Shown in pieces: positions 1-9,711 of a stretch of DNA of 46,611 bases (positions are counted from its first letter, which is position 1; every line of letters begins with the position of its first letter). A program made the translations under genes and the position numbers. Under the pieces are notes generated by a model, which was given only the letters and a program-made list of their open reading frames with translations, had not been told where the DNA came from and did not search any database. The stretch lies in contig JBQTJN010000039.1 in NCBI GenBank assembly GCA_052387095.1, forward strand, positions 1-46,611. The letters run 5' to 3'. Source of the DNA: JBQTJN01 sp052387095 (GTDB taxonomy: Bacteria; Pseudomonadota; Alphaproteobacteria; Micavibrionales; Micavibrionaceae).

Positions 1-65
1 AAATGCGGTTCCAGTAATTTCCACGTTCTATCGGATATATCGTGTCTGCGGTGCGATGCTTTCAT
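1..65 (-). mobile_element. IS5-family transposase, N-terminal fragment cut by the window edge
   Basis: On the minus strand an ATG at 65-63 is preceded by a strong AGGAGG ribosome binding site (about 6 nt spacing) and opens a frame that runs off the left edge. The 21 visible codons start MKASHRRHDISDRTW and continue with a Leu-Leu-Glu-Pro motif. This matches the start of IS5/IS427-type DDE transposases, which typically read 'xxDISDxxWxxLEPxLPG'. The rest of the gene and the distal inverted repeat lie outside the window. The near end of the element should fall within about 66-111, but I could not identify its terminal repeat. The family call rests on a short stretch. Confidence 0.7.
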
Positions 66-111
66 GTCCGGCCTCCTTTGCCTGACATGATTCTACACCA
101 ATCCCTATCTC

Positions 112-300
112 GTGACTACACTATCTAAAACTATAATTGAAACCTTTGAAAAAACTTACGAAAAAGAAGTTTTAAAAATTACGGAAGAAAGTCTTTTCAA
201 AGATAAGTGCCATGTTACTGACGACGGCAAAGTTGTTATTTGGGGCGATTCCGGCCCCCTGTTCAAATCCCGGGCCCAGCCTGAAGCCATTGCGGCTTAA
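112..300 (+). CDS. Small hypothetical protein (62 aa), possibly 5'-truncated
   Basis: A GTG-initiated frame encodes a 62-residue charged protein with a Lys/Glu-rich N-terminal half and a C-terminal segment containing HVTDDGKVVIWGDSGPLF. No Shine-Dalgarno sequence precedes the GTG, and the frame is closed upstream by a stop at 88-90. Its 5' end lies directly beside the IS5 fragment, so the original start may have been lost when the element inserted. It is more AT-rich than the genes to its right. I do not recognise the family. It could also be non-coding. Confidence 0.4.
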   Translation: MTTLSKTIIETFEKTYEKEVLKITEESLFKDKCHVTDDGKVVIWGDSGPLFKSRAQPEAIAA

Positions 301-444
301 TTCATATTAAATATCAATAACTTAACCAAATTATGGCAAAATTTGGACATGAGCCTTTAATACATGTTAAAATGAGAGAAAGGCGAATAAGAACAAAATT
401 TTAATAAAATTTTAGATAACCGCTCCTACAATTAAAGGGTACAA
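301..444. promoter_or_regulatory. AT-rich leader upstream of the DotA-like cluster
   Basis: This gene-free stretch precedes the first DotA-like gene. A possible promoter is TTGGAC (343-348) and TTAAAA (367-372), 18 bp apart. It is followed by an A/T run and an AAAGGG (435-439) that sits 5 nt before the TTG at 445. The promoter assignment is weak and rests on sequence match only. Confidence 0.3.
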
Positions 445-3297
445 TTGGGGAAGGGCGGCGCTCTAAGGGGTGACGGCATATCAGTGAACGGCGTTCAGGT
501 TAAAAAAATTGCAGGTTATATGTTTTTACCGGGGATTATCCCGCGGTCAAAAAAGCTGTTCGCGTCCGGTTTCGGCTATATCGCCTTTCTGATCGCCACG
601 ATTTTCAACATTGTCCGCCTTCTCCCTGCGGACCATCCCTATCTCAGCCCCGCCAATATCGGCCGTTTCGGAATCCGCCACGTCGTCGCGCAAGCCGCGG
701 ATAATCTCGTCCTCAGCCGAAAAAACATTGACCAGCTGATTATCTTCACCCTGATTCTTGCCGGGATTGTCATCATGGCGCTGCAGATCGCACTGGCGGT
801 CTACGGCTATGTGTTCAAGCCCGCGCTCGCCGCATCCATGTTCATCACGGAATTTCCAAACAAGGACATCGCCTACATTCTGCTGGACGAGGTATTCGGC
901 CTTCCGGGCCTGTTTGATTCCTGCGTCTTTGCCGGCACCCCCTGCCGCCCGGGCGTAATCAGTACCGGCGAACCTTGGGCTTTCCATTACGCATTGCAAA
1001 GCATGCTGCAGTTTTATTCGCTTGGCCTGCTGTTCATCGGCGTGTTGATTTTTTTCTATTTCTTGCTGGTCATTGTTGTCGAAACCGCCGCCTCCGGCCA
1101 CCCGTTCGGCCAGCGCTTTCAGAATGTCTGGGTGCCGATCCGTCTTGTCGTTGCGCTGGGCCTGTTGATACCGGTCAGCAGTGGCCTGAACAGCGCCCAG
1201 TATGTCGTCCTTTACGCGGCGAAATTCGGCTCGAGCTTCGCAACCAATACATGGCTTGAATATAATGAAGTCGTTAAAAACGGCACCTCCGGCCAAGCCG
1301 TTTTCCCGGGCGGAGCTAACGCCAACCCAATTGGCGAACGTGAATCTCTTCTGGCTTTGCCGCAGACACCAAGTACCGCGCCGGTAACGCAGGCCATGGC
1401 ACTCGTTCATGCCTGCGCCTATGCCTACTGGAAAACCAATGCTGAAAAAACTTCGCCGCCACCGCCGGAGAACTACACGATAAAACCCTATCTCGTAAAA
1501 AATGCCGCGCCCGGCGGCCCCAGCACGCCGACATGGCTCGATTTCATGGAGACCGACTACGAACAGGCGCTTGATTTCTACAATAACGGCGACATTGTCC
1601 TAGTCTTCGGTGAACAAAAATTCAAAAACCCGCTTTATGACGCGCATCCCGGCAACGTCATCCCGCTCTGCGGCGCCATCCGCATCCCGATCAATTATCT
1701 GAAAAACCGCGGCGAAGGCGATGTGGTCGGGGGCGCAGACGCACTCCAGCAATTCTGGTACGATATGATCGGAGTCATGTGGCGCGACTTTGATCTTTCC
1801 AACCTCTCCGCCTATTTCGTTGAATCCAAGCTCGATCGTGAAGATCCTCTGGAATGCGGTGCTTTATTCGATGACCTGGCATATAGGCCGGCGACAAAAG
1901 AAATGGATGCAGATGGCGAGCATTGCAAGGTCAGCACACTGCCCGTTGCCAATCGCCAGGCTATTGTCAACAATTACAATGTCAGTTTCAAAACCGCCGT
2001 AAAATCCGCCTGGAACACGTATAACCAGCAGGGTACGGATATCAGGATCACGGACGAAATTCTCAAACGCGGCTGGGCGGGTGCCGGCATGTGGTACAAC
2101 ATCATCGCCGACATCAATGGCGGGTTCGTCGGCGCGGCCTTCAATATGCCGCTTTTCACGAAATACCCGATTATTATGGAGCAGGTGCTCAGCGAAAAGC
2201 AGAAAACCGACGCTGAAGTCGAACCGGACAAGCAGTTCGATTGCAAAACGGCAAAAGGGCTGATCCAACTTAAAGACCCTGCCGACAAAAAAGAGGCCTA
2301 CGCCGTCGCGTGCGTACTGAGCGAATATATCGCCTGGTGGAATGTTGGCGGCACGGACCAGGCCAAGGCCGACGCCACGCCAATCGGCAACTTCATTCTC
2401 GATGTCATGAATATGCTGTTCGGTACGGAAGGTCTCATGGGCATCCGCTCCGAAAATGCCCTCATACACCCGCTCGCGCAATTAACAGCGCTCGGCAAGG
2501 GCCTTGTCGAATCGGCGATTCTTTATGTCGGTGTCAGTGTCATCTCCGCGGCCGGCGGCGGCATGCTTACAGCCATGGGGAAACAGCAAGTCGGCGCGCT
2601 TCTGAATCTTGCCAGCGATATCGCAGTCAGCCTGGCTTTCATCGGCCTCACCGCCGGTTTCATCCTTTACTATGTGTTGCCATTCTTGCCGTTCCTGTAT
2701 TTCTTCTTTGCTGTCGGCACATGGATCAAGGGAATTTTCGAAGCCATGGTCGGCGCACCGCTCTGGGCGCTCGCGCATCTTCGCCTCGACGGGGAGGGCC
2801 TGCCCGGCGATGCGGCCAGCAATGGCTATTTCCTGATCTTCGATATTTCCCTGAGGCCTGTGTTGTCCGTCATGGCGCTGATCGGGTCGATGCTGATCCT
2901 GACAGCGCAGGTGCGCGTTCTGAATTTGATATGGGACCTCGTAGTCGACAACCTGACCGGATTTTCTGGCGAAGACATGTCCGAGGGCACGGCGCGCGGC
3001 ATCATAGACAGTTACTTTTTCACAGTTCTCTACGCCATCATGGTCTACATGCTGGCAACGGCCTCTTTCAAACTGATCGATGCCATACCCGACAACGTCC
3101 TGCGCTATCTGGGCGCCAACACCAGCAGTTTCAGCGGCATCAACCCGGATGCCACAGAGGGCCTGACCCGTTATGCGGCGATAGGCGGTATCACATTCGG
3201 ACAGCAACTTACAGGATCGGTCAAGAGTCTGGCGCAAGGCATCGGCGGTTCGGTCGGTTCGTTATTGGGGCCTCCTGCACGGACGACCAAACCATAG
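445..3297 (+). CDS. DotA/TraY-family integral membrane protein, paralog 1
   Basis: This large inner-membrane protein (950 aa from TTG 445) belongs to the DotA (Dot/Icm type IVB secretion) and TraY (IncI conjugation) family. Hydrophobic segments lie near residues 95-130, 185-215 and 230-245, and again in the last 270 residues, with a hydrophilic and probably periplasmic region of about 450 residues between. Family-like motifs include GLNSAQYVVLYAAK (247-260), a GWAGAGMWYN segment and PLWALAH with a nearby C-terminal LRP. Cys residues near 160-167 may be disulfide-bonded. The TTG has AAAGGG at 5 nt. GTG 484 is an alternative that lines up better with the start of the two paralogs. No other Dot/Icm genes are visible, so a secretion or conjugation role is inference. 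Confidence 0.82.
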   Translation: MGKGGALRGDGISVNGVQVKKIAGYMFLPGIIPRSKKLFASGFGYIAFLIATIFNIVRLLPADHPYLSPANIGRFGIRHVVAQAADNLVLSRKNIDQLIIFTLILAGIVIMALQIALAVYGYVFKPALAASMFITEFPNKDIAYILLDEVFGLPGLFDSCVFAGTPCRPGVISTGEPWAFHYALQSMLQFYSLGLLFIGVLIFFYFLLVIVVETAASGHPFGQRFQNVWVPIRLVVALGLLIPVSSGLNSAQYVVLYAAKFGSSFATNTWLEYNEVVKNGTSGQAVFPGGANANPIGERESLLALPQTPSTAPVTQAMALVHACAYAYWKTNAEKTSPPPPENYTIKPYLVKNAAPGGPSTPTWLDFMETDYEQALDFYNNGDIVLVFGEQKFKNPLYDAHPGNVIPLCGAIRIPINYLKNRGEGDVVGGADALQQFWYDMIGVMWRDFDLSNLSAYFVESKLDREDPLECGALFDDLAYRPATKEMDADGEHCKVSTLPVANRQAIVNNYNVSFKTAVKSAWNTYNQQGTDIRITDEILKRGWAGAGMWYNIIADINGGFVGAAFNMPLFTKYPIIMEQVLSEKQKTDAEVEPDKQFDCKTAKGLIQLKDPADKKEAYAVACVLSEYIAWWNVGGTDQAKADATPIGNFILDVMNMLFGTEGLMGIRSENALIHPLAQLTALGKGLVESAILYVGVSVISAAGGGMLTAMGKQQVGALLNLASDIAVSLAFIGLTAGFILYYVLPFLPFLYFFFAVGTWIKGIFEAMVGAPLWALAHLRLDGEGLPGDAASNGYFLIFDISLRPVLSVMALIGSMLILTAQVRVLNLIWDLVVDNLTGFSGEDMSEGTARGIIDSYFFTVLYAIMVYMLATASFKLIDAIPDNVLRYLGANTSSFSGINPDATEGLTRYAAIGGITFGQQLTGSVKSLAQGIGGSVGSLLGPPARTTKP

Positions 3298-3309
3298 ATT
3301 TGAGAATAT

Positions 3310-6198
3310 ATGAACATAACGGCCAAAAAATTTCTGAAATACACATTGCTCCCGGGCTTCCGCCCGCGGATCGTGGAGCTTTTTTTCTCAGGATTCCATT
3401 ACATCCCGTTCTTTATCGCCCTCGTCTACCAATCCATGCGGCTGCTGCCGGCGGGGCATCCTTACGTCAACCCGGCCAATCTGGGGCGCTTCGGCGTACG
3501 CCATGTTCTGGCGGAAGCTGCAGGCAATATTGAATTCAACATCCGCAACATCGACCAGATCCTGCTTTTTGCTCTGGTACTGGTCGGCATGGGTATTGTC
3601 ATGCTCCAGGTGGTGCTGCTCGGCTTCTACGCATTTGCACAACCCGTCGCCGCCGCCATGGGTCTGCCGCCCATGCCTACAACATTTTCCGGATATTTCG
3701 TAACGGAATTCCCGGGACAGGATCTTGCCCACATCATGCTGGATATGGTCTTCGGTGTCCCGGATATGTTCAATTCCTGCGTTGATGAAGGCATAGAATG
3801 CACGGGCTTTAGCGCGACATCGACCCTGACTCTCAATAACCTGCAATGGCCGTGGCCGGCGCATCAGGGTTTGCATGCCATGTTCCGAATGTATTCCATC
3901 GGCCTGCTGGTCATCGCCGTTCTGATCACAAGCTATTTCATTGCCACAATCCTTCTTGAAACCGCGCAAACCGGAACCGCTTTCGGCAAACGCTTCAACA
4001 AGGTCTGGGCGCCTGTGCGTATTGTCGTTGCCTTCGGCCTTCTCGTGCCGATGGGCGTGGGCTTGAATTCGGCCCAGTATATTGTCCTCTACACCGCCAA
4101 GATGGGCTCGGCGTTCGCCACAAATGGCTGGGTTTTGTTCAACACAACACTGGACACCGGTGAGCTGGTAAACAGGCAAAGCCTGGTTTCTGTCCCCAAA
4201 GTTCCCGAGGTCGGCGGCCTGCTCCAATTCCTGTTCGTCGCCCGCACCTGCGCCGAACTGGCGGAAATTGATGCGGCGCATAGCACGATAAGAAAAGCAC
4301 GACCCCCAGCTGCGGGCCCGCTTGTGCAGCCTTATTTTGTCAAGGATTCCCTGGCTGCGACGTCCTATTTACCCCTGCTGGAAGGGCAGCCCAACAATAC
4401 CTACTCTCAGCTGCTCGCATTTGTCGATGGCGCCAAACAGGTGTCGCTGCGCTTTGGTATTCTCGATGCAGAAAATGCTGCGGACCAGAAGGGCAAGGTC
4501 GCCCCCCTTTGCGGCGAACTGAATATTCCCTTCAGTGATCCGCGCAAACCGCACATTCCTGGAGATCGGACCACCGCCGAAAAAGGGGCGGAGGTCATGC
4601 AGCGCTACTATCTCTTCGCCATCGAGGAATTGTGGTATTCCGTTTTCCAGGGCGAGCCCCCTCCTGGCTATGATATTAGCGCATATCTGGATAATTACCC
4701 CGAGAATTATGCCTACCGGTTTACAAACACAACGCCGGATTTCCCCGATAGCGGATTTCCGCTTCCCAATGAACAGGACACGGGAGACAACAATAAATAC
4801 GCTGTGGTCGCGCAGGGTTTCTATGAAAGGGATATGAAAGCTGCGCTGGGCGCGATAGACGGGGATCCGCCAGTGCGCTTGAACCCCACTACAACAGGCC
4901 TTGCGGATATTGTCCTGAGCGATGTGGGCGCTGTCGAGGAGATGAAAAATTCGACGTCCTGGGGCATGCAAACGGCTTTGCTGGAAAAAGGCTGGGCCGG
5001 CGCCGGCATCTGGTATAACCGCATTGCCGATCTCAATGGCGCTGTCACAGCGGCAGCGCTCAGCATCCCGACCCCGATCGAATACCCGAAATTGATGGAG
5101 CTTGTAAAAGCGCAGAAACGCCGGGTTGACCAGAATGTCCCGATCCAGAAAATGTTCGAACCAAGTTTTTCTGGCGATCAGAAACTGGAAGTGAATAATT
5201 ACGGCGATAAAAGTTCTGCCGTGGCTCTATGGGAAGCCTTTAACTACTGGACAAAGGTCGGCACGCCCTCCACGCACACGACAGGAACCAGCAATGCTTT
5301 TGTCAACATCGTCAATGCCCTGTTCGGCACAAGCGGGCTTTATAGCATGCGCGATAATCCCGATGTGCACCCGCTCGCACAACTGGTCGGTATTGGCCGG
5401 TCGCTGATTGAAGCCGCGATCCGCAATATCGGTATTTCCACCGGGGTTTCACTGGGCGTGGGTGTTGTCAGCTTTATTACACAAAGCCCCATACCGCTAA
5501 TCCCGGCGCTGATCAGCTTCGTTGTTTCGATCACCATCATCACCATGACCATGGGATTCATTCTCTTCTACGTCCTGCCGTTTCTGCCTTTCATCTATTT
5601 CTTCTTCTCGGTCGGCGGCTGGGTCAAGGCGATTTTCGAGGCCATGGTCGGTATGCCGCTCTGGGCTCTCGCCCATATCCGCATTGATAAAGACGGCCTC
5701 GCGGGGGCGGCGGCGAAAAATGGATACTTCCTGTTGTTTGAAATTTTCCTGCGGCCAATTCTGATTGTTTTCGGTCTGCTGGCCAGCGTGTCGATCTTCG
5801 CAGCTATTGTTTCCAGCCTGAACCAGACATGGGAACTGATTGTCTACAACGTCGGCGGGTTTGACGTGAGTTCCGAAGTCAACAATAACGGCCCGTCGGT
5901 CATCGGATTTTTCCGGTCTTCGATCGATGAATTCTTTTACACGGTGATTTATACCATTCTCGTTTATATGATGGCCATGTCATCCTTCAAGCTGATCGAC
6001 ATGATTCCCGCCAACATCCTGCGCTGGATGGGTGAGTCGGTTCAGCCTTTCACCGACACCAAGGAAGATGCCGCCGAAAGCCTTATGAGCACGGCGACGA
6101 TCGGCGGACAGCAGGCCTTCAGCTCAATCGGCGGCAGCCTGGGCAAAGCCACGGATACGATCTCTAATATTGGTGCCAAGAACAGGCCCGGCGGCTGA
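3310..6198 (+). CDS. DotA/TraY-family integral membrane protein, paralog 2
   Basis: This 962-aa protein is collinear with its two neighbours. The N-terminal motif LKYTLLPGFRPR is followed by membrane segments near residues 83-110 and 195-218, a long central hydrophilic region, and a C-terminal cluster containing VLPFLPFIYFFFSVGGW and MPLWALAHIRIDKDGLAG. It shares GLNSAQYIVLYTAK and GWAGAGIWYNRIADLNG with paralog 1. It starts 12 nt after the stop of paralog 1 with only a weak GAGA upstream, and ends in TGATG with paralog 3. The three genes are therefore probably one transcript with translational coupling at the second junction. DotA is an inner-membrane protein with a large periplasmic loop in Legionella. 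The same topology is suggested here. Confidence 0.83.
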   Translation: MNITAKKFLKYTLLPGFRPRIVELFFSGFHYIPFFIALVYQSMRLLPAGHPYVNPANLGRFGVRHVLAEAAGNIEFNIRNIDQILLFALVLVGMGIVMLQVVLLGFYAFAQPVAAAMGLPPMPTTFSGYFVTEFPGQDLAHIMLDMVFGVPDMFNSCVDEGIECTGFSATSTLTLNNLQWPWPAHQGLHAMFRMYSIGLLVIAVLITSYFIATILLETAQTGTAFGKRFNKVWAPVRIVVAFGLLVPMGVGLNSAQYIVLYTAKMGSAFATNGWVLFNTTLDTGELVNRQSLVSVPKVPEVGGLLQFLFVARTCAELAEIDAAHSTIRKARPPAAGPLVQPYFVKDSLAATSYLPLLEGQPNNTYSQLLAFVDGAKQVSLRFGILDAENAADQKGKVAPLCGELNIPFSDPRKPHIPGDRTTAEKGAEVMQRYYLFAIEELWYSVFQGEPPPGYDISAYLDNYPENYAYRFTNTTPDFPDSGFPLPNEQDTGDNNKYAVVAQGFYERDMKAALGAIDGDPPVRLNPTTTGLADIVLSDVGAVEEMKNSTSWGMQTALLEKGWAGAGIWYNRIADLNGAVTAAALSIPTPIEYPKLMELVKAQKRRVDQNVPIQKMFEPSFSGDQKLEVNNYGDKSSAVALWEAFNYWTKVGTPSTHTTGTSNAFVNIVNALFGTSGLYSMRDNPDVHPLAQLVGIGRSLIEAAIRNIGISTGVSLGVGVVSFITQSPIPLIPALISFVVSITIITMTMGFILFYVLPFLPFIYFFFSVGGWVKAIFEAMVGMPLWALAHIRIDKDGLAGAAAKNGYFLLFEIFLRPILIVFGLLASVSIFAAIVSSLNQTWELIVYNVGGFDVSSEVNNNGPSVIGFFRSSIDEFFYTVIYTILVYMMAMSSFKLIDMIPANILRWMGESVQPFTDTKEDAAESLMSTATIGGQQAFSSIGGSLGKATDTISNIGAKNRPGG

Positions 6199-8930
6199 TG
6201 AATACATGGAGCAAACGCGCGCTTAAATATACATTGCTGCCCGGGCTTTTGCCGCGGCTGAAGGATTTTTTTACCTCCGGCTTCCAGCACATTGCTTACC
6301 TGATGGCGGTTGTCTACCGCGGCGCGCGGCTTTTGCCTGCGGATCATCCTTACCTGAATCCTGCGAACCGCGGCCGTTACGGGATTCTGCACGTGATTGC
6401 ACAAGCCGCATCCAATCTGGAATTCAGAAAAGAAAACGCGGACCAGATTGCCATCTTCATTATACTTCTGGCCGGTCTTGTCATCCTGTTTCTGCAGGCA
6501 GGCCTGTTAATCGTCGCAGTCGTGGCACAAAATCCTGTGCTGGCCGACAGCCTCAACGATATTCTCGGTAACAAGCCTGCGGCCGCACAAGCGCAACACC
6601 CTTATAATCTTGGTCCCGCGCAAGATCTGGCCTTCATAACACTTGACCGCGTGTTCGGTCTGATAGGCGTTTTTGATTCCTGCGTCACGAGCGCCGAACC
6701 CTGCCTCGATATGCGCGGCAACCCGCTTCCGGACACCATTGGTGGCTATCCAACGAGTTTCAATATGGCCCTGAATGCCACGCTGCAATTTTATGCGCTT
6801 GGTATTTTTATGGTTTCTCTCATAATTATTATTTATTTCGTGGTTACACTGGTGGCGGAAACTGCCCAGACAGGGACCCCGTTTGGACAGCGCTATACGG
6901 AAGGCTGGGTTCCAATCCGCCTGATTCTCTTCTTTGCTTTGCTCGTGCCGCTCACATTCGGCGACGACAACAAGGGCCTGAATACCGCGCAAATGATTAC
7001 GTTCTGGACGGCTAAATATGGTTCCAATTTTGCCACTAACGCTTGGGGGAAATATAATTCCGTTCTGTTGGCGAATAATTATTACGGTACGCAGCAGAAA
7101 CTGAAATCAGTTCCCAACATTCCCGAGGTGAACGAACTCGTACGGTTTATGTTCGTGGCCAAAGTCTGCAAAAAAGTGGAGGGAATTGCTTACTGGCAGG
7201 AATATGGCGGTGCGGAGACCATTGATGCCTGGATCGTGCGTCCGCATAGCACAAACCCTCTCGTACTTGGCCCGGACATCAAATCCTTCGTGGGAACAAG
7301 CTACGTGGAGGCTTTTGATTTTTCAGGGTATGGGAGCATTACAATCCAGTTCGGCGTCCAGGAACAACCGGCGCAGACCGGCCAGCCGGCGCCGGAAAAA
7401 ATCAATCCTGTTTGCGGTGAGATCATATTTACAAGCAATCACGCCGACCCGAAAAACGCTCCGGGACAATCCGATGCGGTTGAAATCCAATCGGCTTATT
7501 TTGAAATGCTCCAGACCATGTGGCGGAATTATGAGCAGTTCGATCTTTACGCCGAATGTCTGCGCTCCTCGATGGCCGAAACACATGCCCGGGGCGCTTG
7601 CGATTATAAACTGAATGCCGATTTCGCCACCATGGCCGTCACGGCATTCCAGAGTGAGCTCGCCGCAAAAATAGAGATGATTGTTGATGCAGGCGTAGCG
7701 AGCGGAGAATGGGGCGTGCCCAGAAATCTCATGGAAAAAGGCTGGGCCGGTGCCGCGATCTGGTACAATACCATCGCAGAAATGAATGGGGATATTGTCA
7801 CCGCTGCGATGAATATGCCGCAGCCGTCGAAATATCCTTTTGTCTTTGAATCGTTTGCCGCCTGGAATACGGCGAAAAACGAATACACGTCGGGCCTCGA
7901 AATGTTCGATCCGAATCAAAAAAATAACCTCGAAGCGGCTTACGCTCGGCCTAAAGACAAGAATTTGCACGCTATCATGTATAAAGCTTTCGAATTCTGG
8001 GAGGGAAGCAACACCTTTAAAAAACCGGAAGCCGAGAGCAAGGGCAATCCTGTTATAGATATGATCAACGCAATTTTCGGCACCAGCGGCATTTATTCCA
8101 TGCGCGCCCACGCCGATGTTCATCCCCTGGCGCAGCTGAGCGCGCTTGGAAAGGGCATGATGGATGCAACACTCCGCAATATCGCGATCGGGAAACTCGG
8201 CGGCCTCATGGGCAGCGCATTCAATTACGTCACGAAAGGCGGTAACGCGGTCGGAAAGTTCGCCACGGCCGCCTCCACCTTCATCGAGGCGATCGGTTGG
8301 TCGACCATGTCCATGGCCTTCGTCATGTATTACGTCCTGCCTTTTATGCCTTTCGTTTATTTCTTTTTCGCGATCGGCGGCTGGATGAAAGCTTTATTCG
8401 AAGCCATCGTCGCCATGCCGCTCTGGGCGCTGGCGCATATTCGCATTGATGGCCCCGGCCTGGCCGGTCCCGGCGCCACCAACGGTTATTTTTTGTTATT
8501 GGAATTGTTCCTTCGCCCTGTTCTGACGGTCTTCGGCTTGATCGCCAGCGTTTCCATTTTTGCCGCCGTTGTCAGTGTCATGAACGATATATTTGCGCTG
8601 ATAGTCCCGAATGTGAGCGGCTTCGACCACAACGCAGAAGCGGCCGGCGTGACGCCGACGCAGATCGCCTATTACCGTGGCGCTATCGACCAGTTTTTCT
8701 TCACGGTCATTTATGTGATTCTCTGCTACATGATGGGGCTGGGCTGCTTCAAACTGATTGATGCCATTCCCAACAACATCATGCGCTGGTTCGGCGTCTC
8801 GGTGCAGACCTTCGATGAGAAAGGTCAGGATTTCGCCGGCGAACTGACATCAAAATCCTATCAGGGCACAATGCTGCTCGGCGGCAAACTGCAGGGCGGC
8901 CAGGTCGCGGCCTTGCTCCAAGGCGGCTAG
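6198..8930 (+). CDS. DotA/TraY-family integral membrane protein, paralog 3
   Basis: The third tandem copy is 910 aa. Its ATG shares one base with the TGA of paralog 2 (TGATG), so translation is likely coupled. The start LKYTLLPGLLPR matches paralog 2 almost exactly. Membrane segments lie near residues 84-112 and 195-220 and in the last 250 residues, where MPLWALAHIRIDGPGLAG is the most conserved stretch. The central region again carries GWAGAAIWYNTIAEMNGD. The three proteins differ mainly in the central region, which suggests divergence of exposed surfaces on a common membrane frame. The next gene, mlaC, converges on it only 22 bp away. Confidence 0.83.
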   Translation: MNTWSKRALKYTLLPGLLPRLKDFFTSGFQHIAYLMAVVYRGARLLPADHPYLNPANRGRYGILHVIAQAASNLEFRKENADQIAIFIILLAGLVILFLQAGLLIVAVVAQNPVLADSLNDILGNKPAAAQAQHPYNLGPAQDLAFITLDRVFGLIGVFDSCVTSAEPCLDMRGNPLPDTIGGYPTSFNMALNATLQFYALGIFMVSLIIIIYFVVTLVAETAQTGTPFGQRYTEGWVPIRLILFFALLVPLTFGDDNKGLNTAQMITFWTAKYGSNFATNAWGKYNSVLLANNYYGTQQKLKSVPNIPEVNELVRFMFVAKVCKKVEGIAYWQEYGGAETIDAWIVRPHSTNPLVLGPDIKSFVGTSYVEAFDFSGYGSITIQFGVQEQPAQTGQPAPEKINPVCGEIIFTSNHADPKNAPGQSDAVEIQSAYFEMLQTMWRNYEQFDLYAECLRSSMAETHARGACDYKLNADFATMAVTAFQSELAAKIEMIVDAGVASGEWGVPRNLMEKGWAGAAIWYNTIAEMNGDIVTAAMNMPQPSKYPFVFESFAAWNTAKNEYTSGLEMFDPNQKNNLEAAYARPKDKNLHAIMYKAFEFWEGSNTFKKPEAESKGNPVIDMINAIFGTSGIYSMRAHADVHPLAQLSALGKGMMDATLRNIAIGKLGGLMGSAFNYVTKGGNAVGKFATAASTFIEAIGWSTMSMAFVMYYVLPFMPFVYFFFAIGGWMKALFEAIVAMPLWALAHIRIDGPGLAGPGATNGYFLLLELFLRPVLTVFGLIASVSIFAAVVSVMNDIFALIVPNVSGFDHNAEAAGVTPTQIAYYRGAIDQFFFTVIYVILCYMMGLGCFKLIDAIPNNIMRWFGVSVQTFDEKGQDFAGELTSKSYQGTMLLGGKLQGGQVAALLQGG

Positions 8931-8952
8931 CAAAATGGGCGGCAGGTAATTT

Positions 8953-9612
8953 TTAGCTCGGCGCCTTGGCGTTCTGCGGATTGCGCAAATGCTCGATCAG
9001 CACATTTATATCGCCGCCGCCGCGCTGGATGACAGAAGCAAAATCCGCTCTTTGGGTCAGAGCCATGCTGACGCCCTGCACGATAACATCGACGACTTTG
9101 AATGAACCGCCTTTATCGCGCACACGCCAGTCGACCTGGATCTCCTGGCCGGATTCCGGGACGATGAAAGACGTCACGATGGAATCCTTGCCGTCGGCAT
9201 CGGGTTTCACGCTGCGCACCTCGACCTTCTGGCCGTTGTAATCTCTGAATCGGCGGGAATAAACCTCGACAATCATGTTCTTGAATAATTTCTGGTACTC
9301 GGCGCGCTGCGCCGGTGTCGCCGTCTTCCAGTAACGTCCCAGTGAAAAGCGGCCGATCGTTTCCATGTCATAGCTGCTGTTGAGCAGCTTGCGGAATTCC
9401 GCCTGCCGGTCGGTGTCGGTCAAATTCGTATCGCCCAGAAATGAAATCGCGTTGCTGGTCATTTGTGTAATGAAGCTCTGCGCGCCGGCCGTGTTAGCGG
9501 CTTGCAGCATGAGGGCGCTTTGCGCACGCGCCGGTGCCGGAGCATTAAATGCAAAAGCGGGAACAACCAAAGATGTCGATAAGACCAGGGCCAGGAGAAT
9601 ATGTATTTTCAC
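8953..9612 (-). CDS. mlaC: MlaC-like periplasmic phospholipid-binding protein
   Basis: This 219-aa protein has a clear signal peptide (MKIHILLALVLSTSLVVPAFA, cleavage likely after residue 21). It matches the MlaC/Ttg2D family in length and in the pattern of a helical N-terminal part followed by a sheet region that includes YNGQKVEVRSV and VDWRVRDKGGSFKVVDVIVQGVSM. MlaC ferries phospholipids between MlaA in the outer membrane and the MlaFEDB transporter. It lies 99 bp downstream of mlaA on the same strand. The MlaFEDB inner-membrane complex is not in this window. Confidence 0.9.
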   Translation of the reverse strand: MKIHILLALVLSTSLVVPAFAFNAPAPARAQSALMLQAANTAGAQSFITQMTSNAISFLGDTNLTDTDRQAEFRKLLNSSYDMETIGRFSLGRYWKTATPAQRAEYQKLFKNMIVEVYSRRFRDYNGQKVEVRSVKPDADGKDSIVTSFIVPESGQEIQVDWRVRDKGGSFKVVDVIVQGVSMALTQRADFASVIQRGGGDINVLIEHLRNPQNAKAPS

Positions 9613-9711
9613 GTGTATTAAACCTTTACAAAAAGGGGTTAAAGCCCCCCGATATATAATACGGGGGAGAACGGATTTCCATTCTATTTATTGGAAGCTG
9701 GCCGAAAGGAC

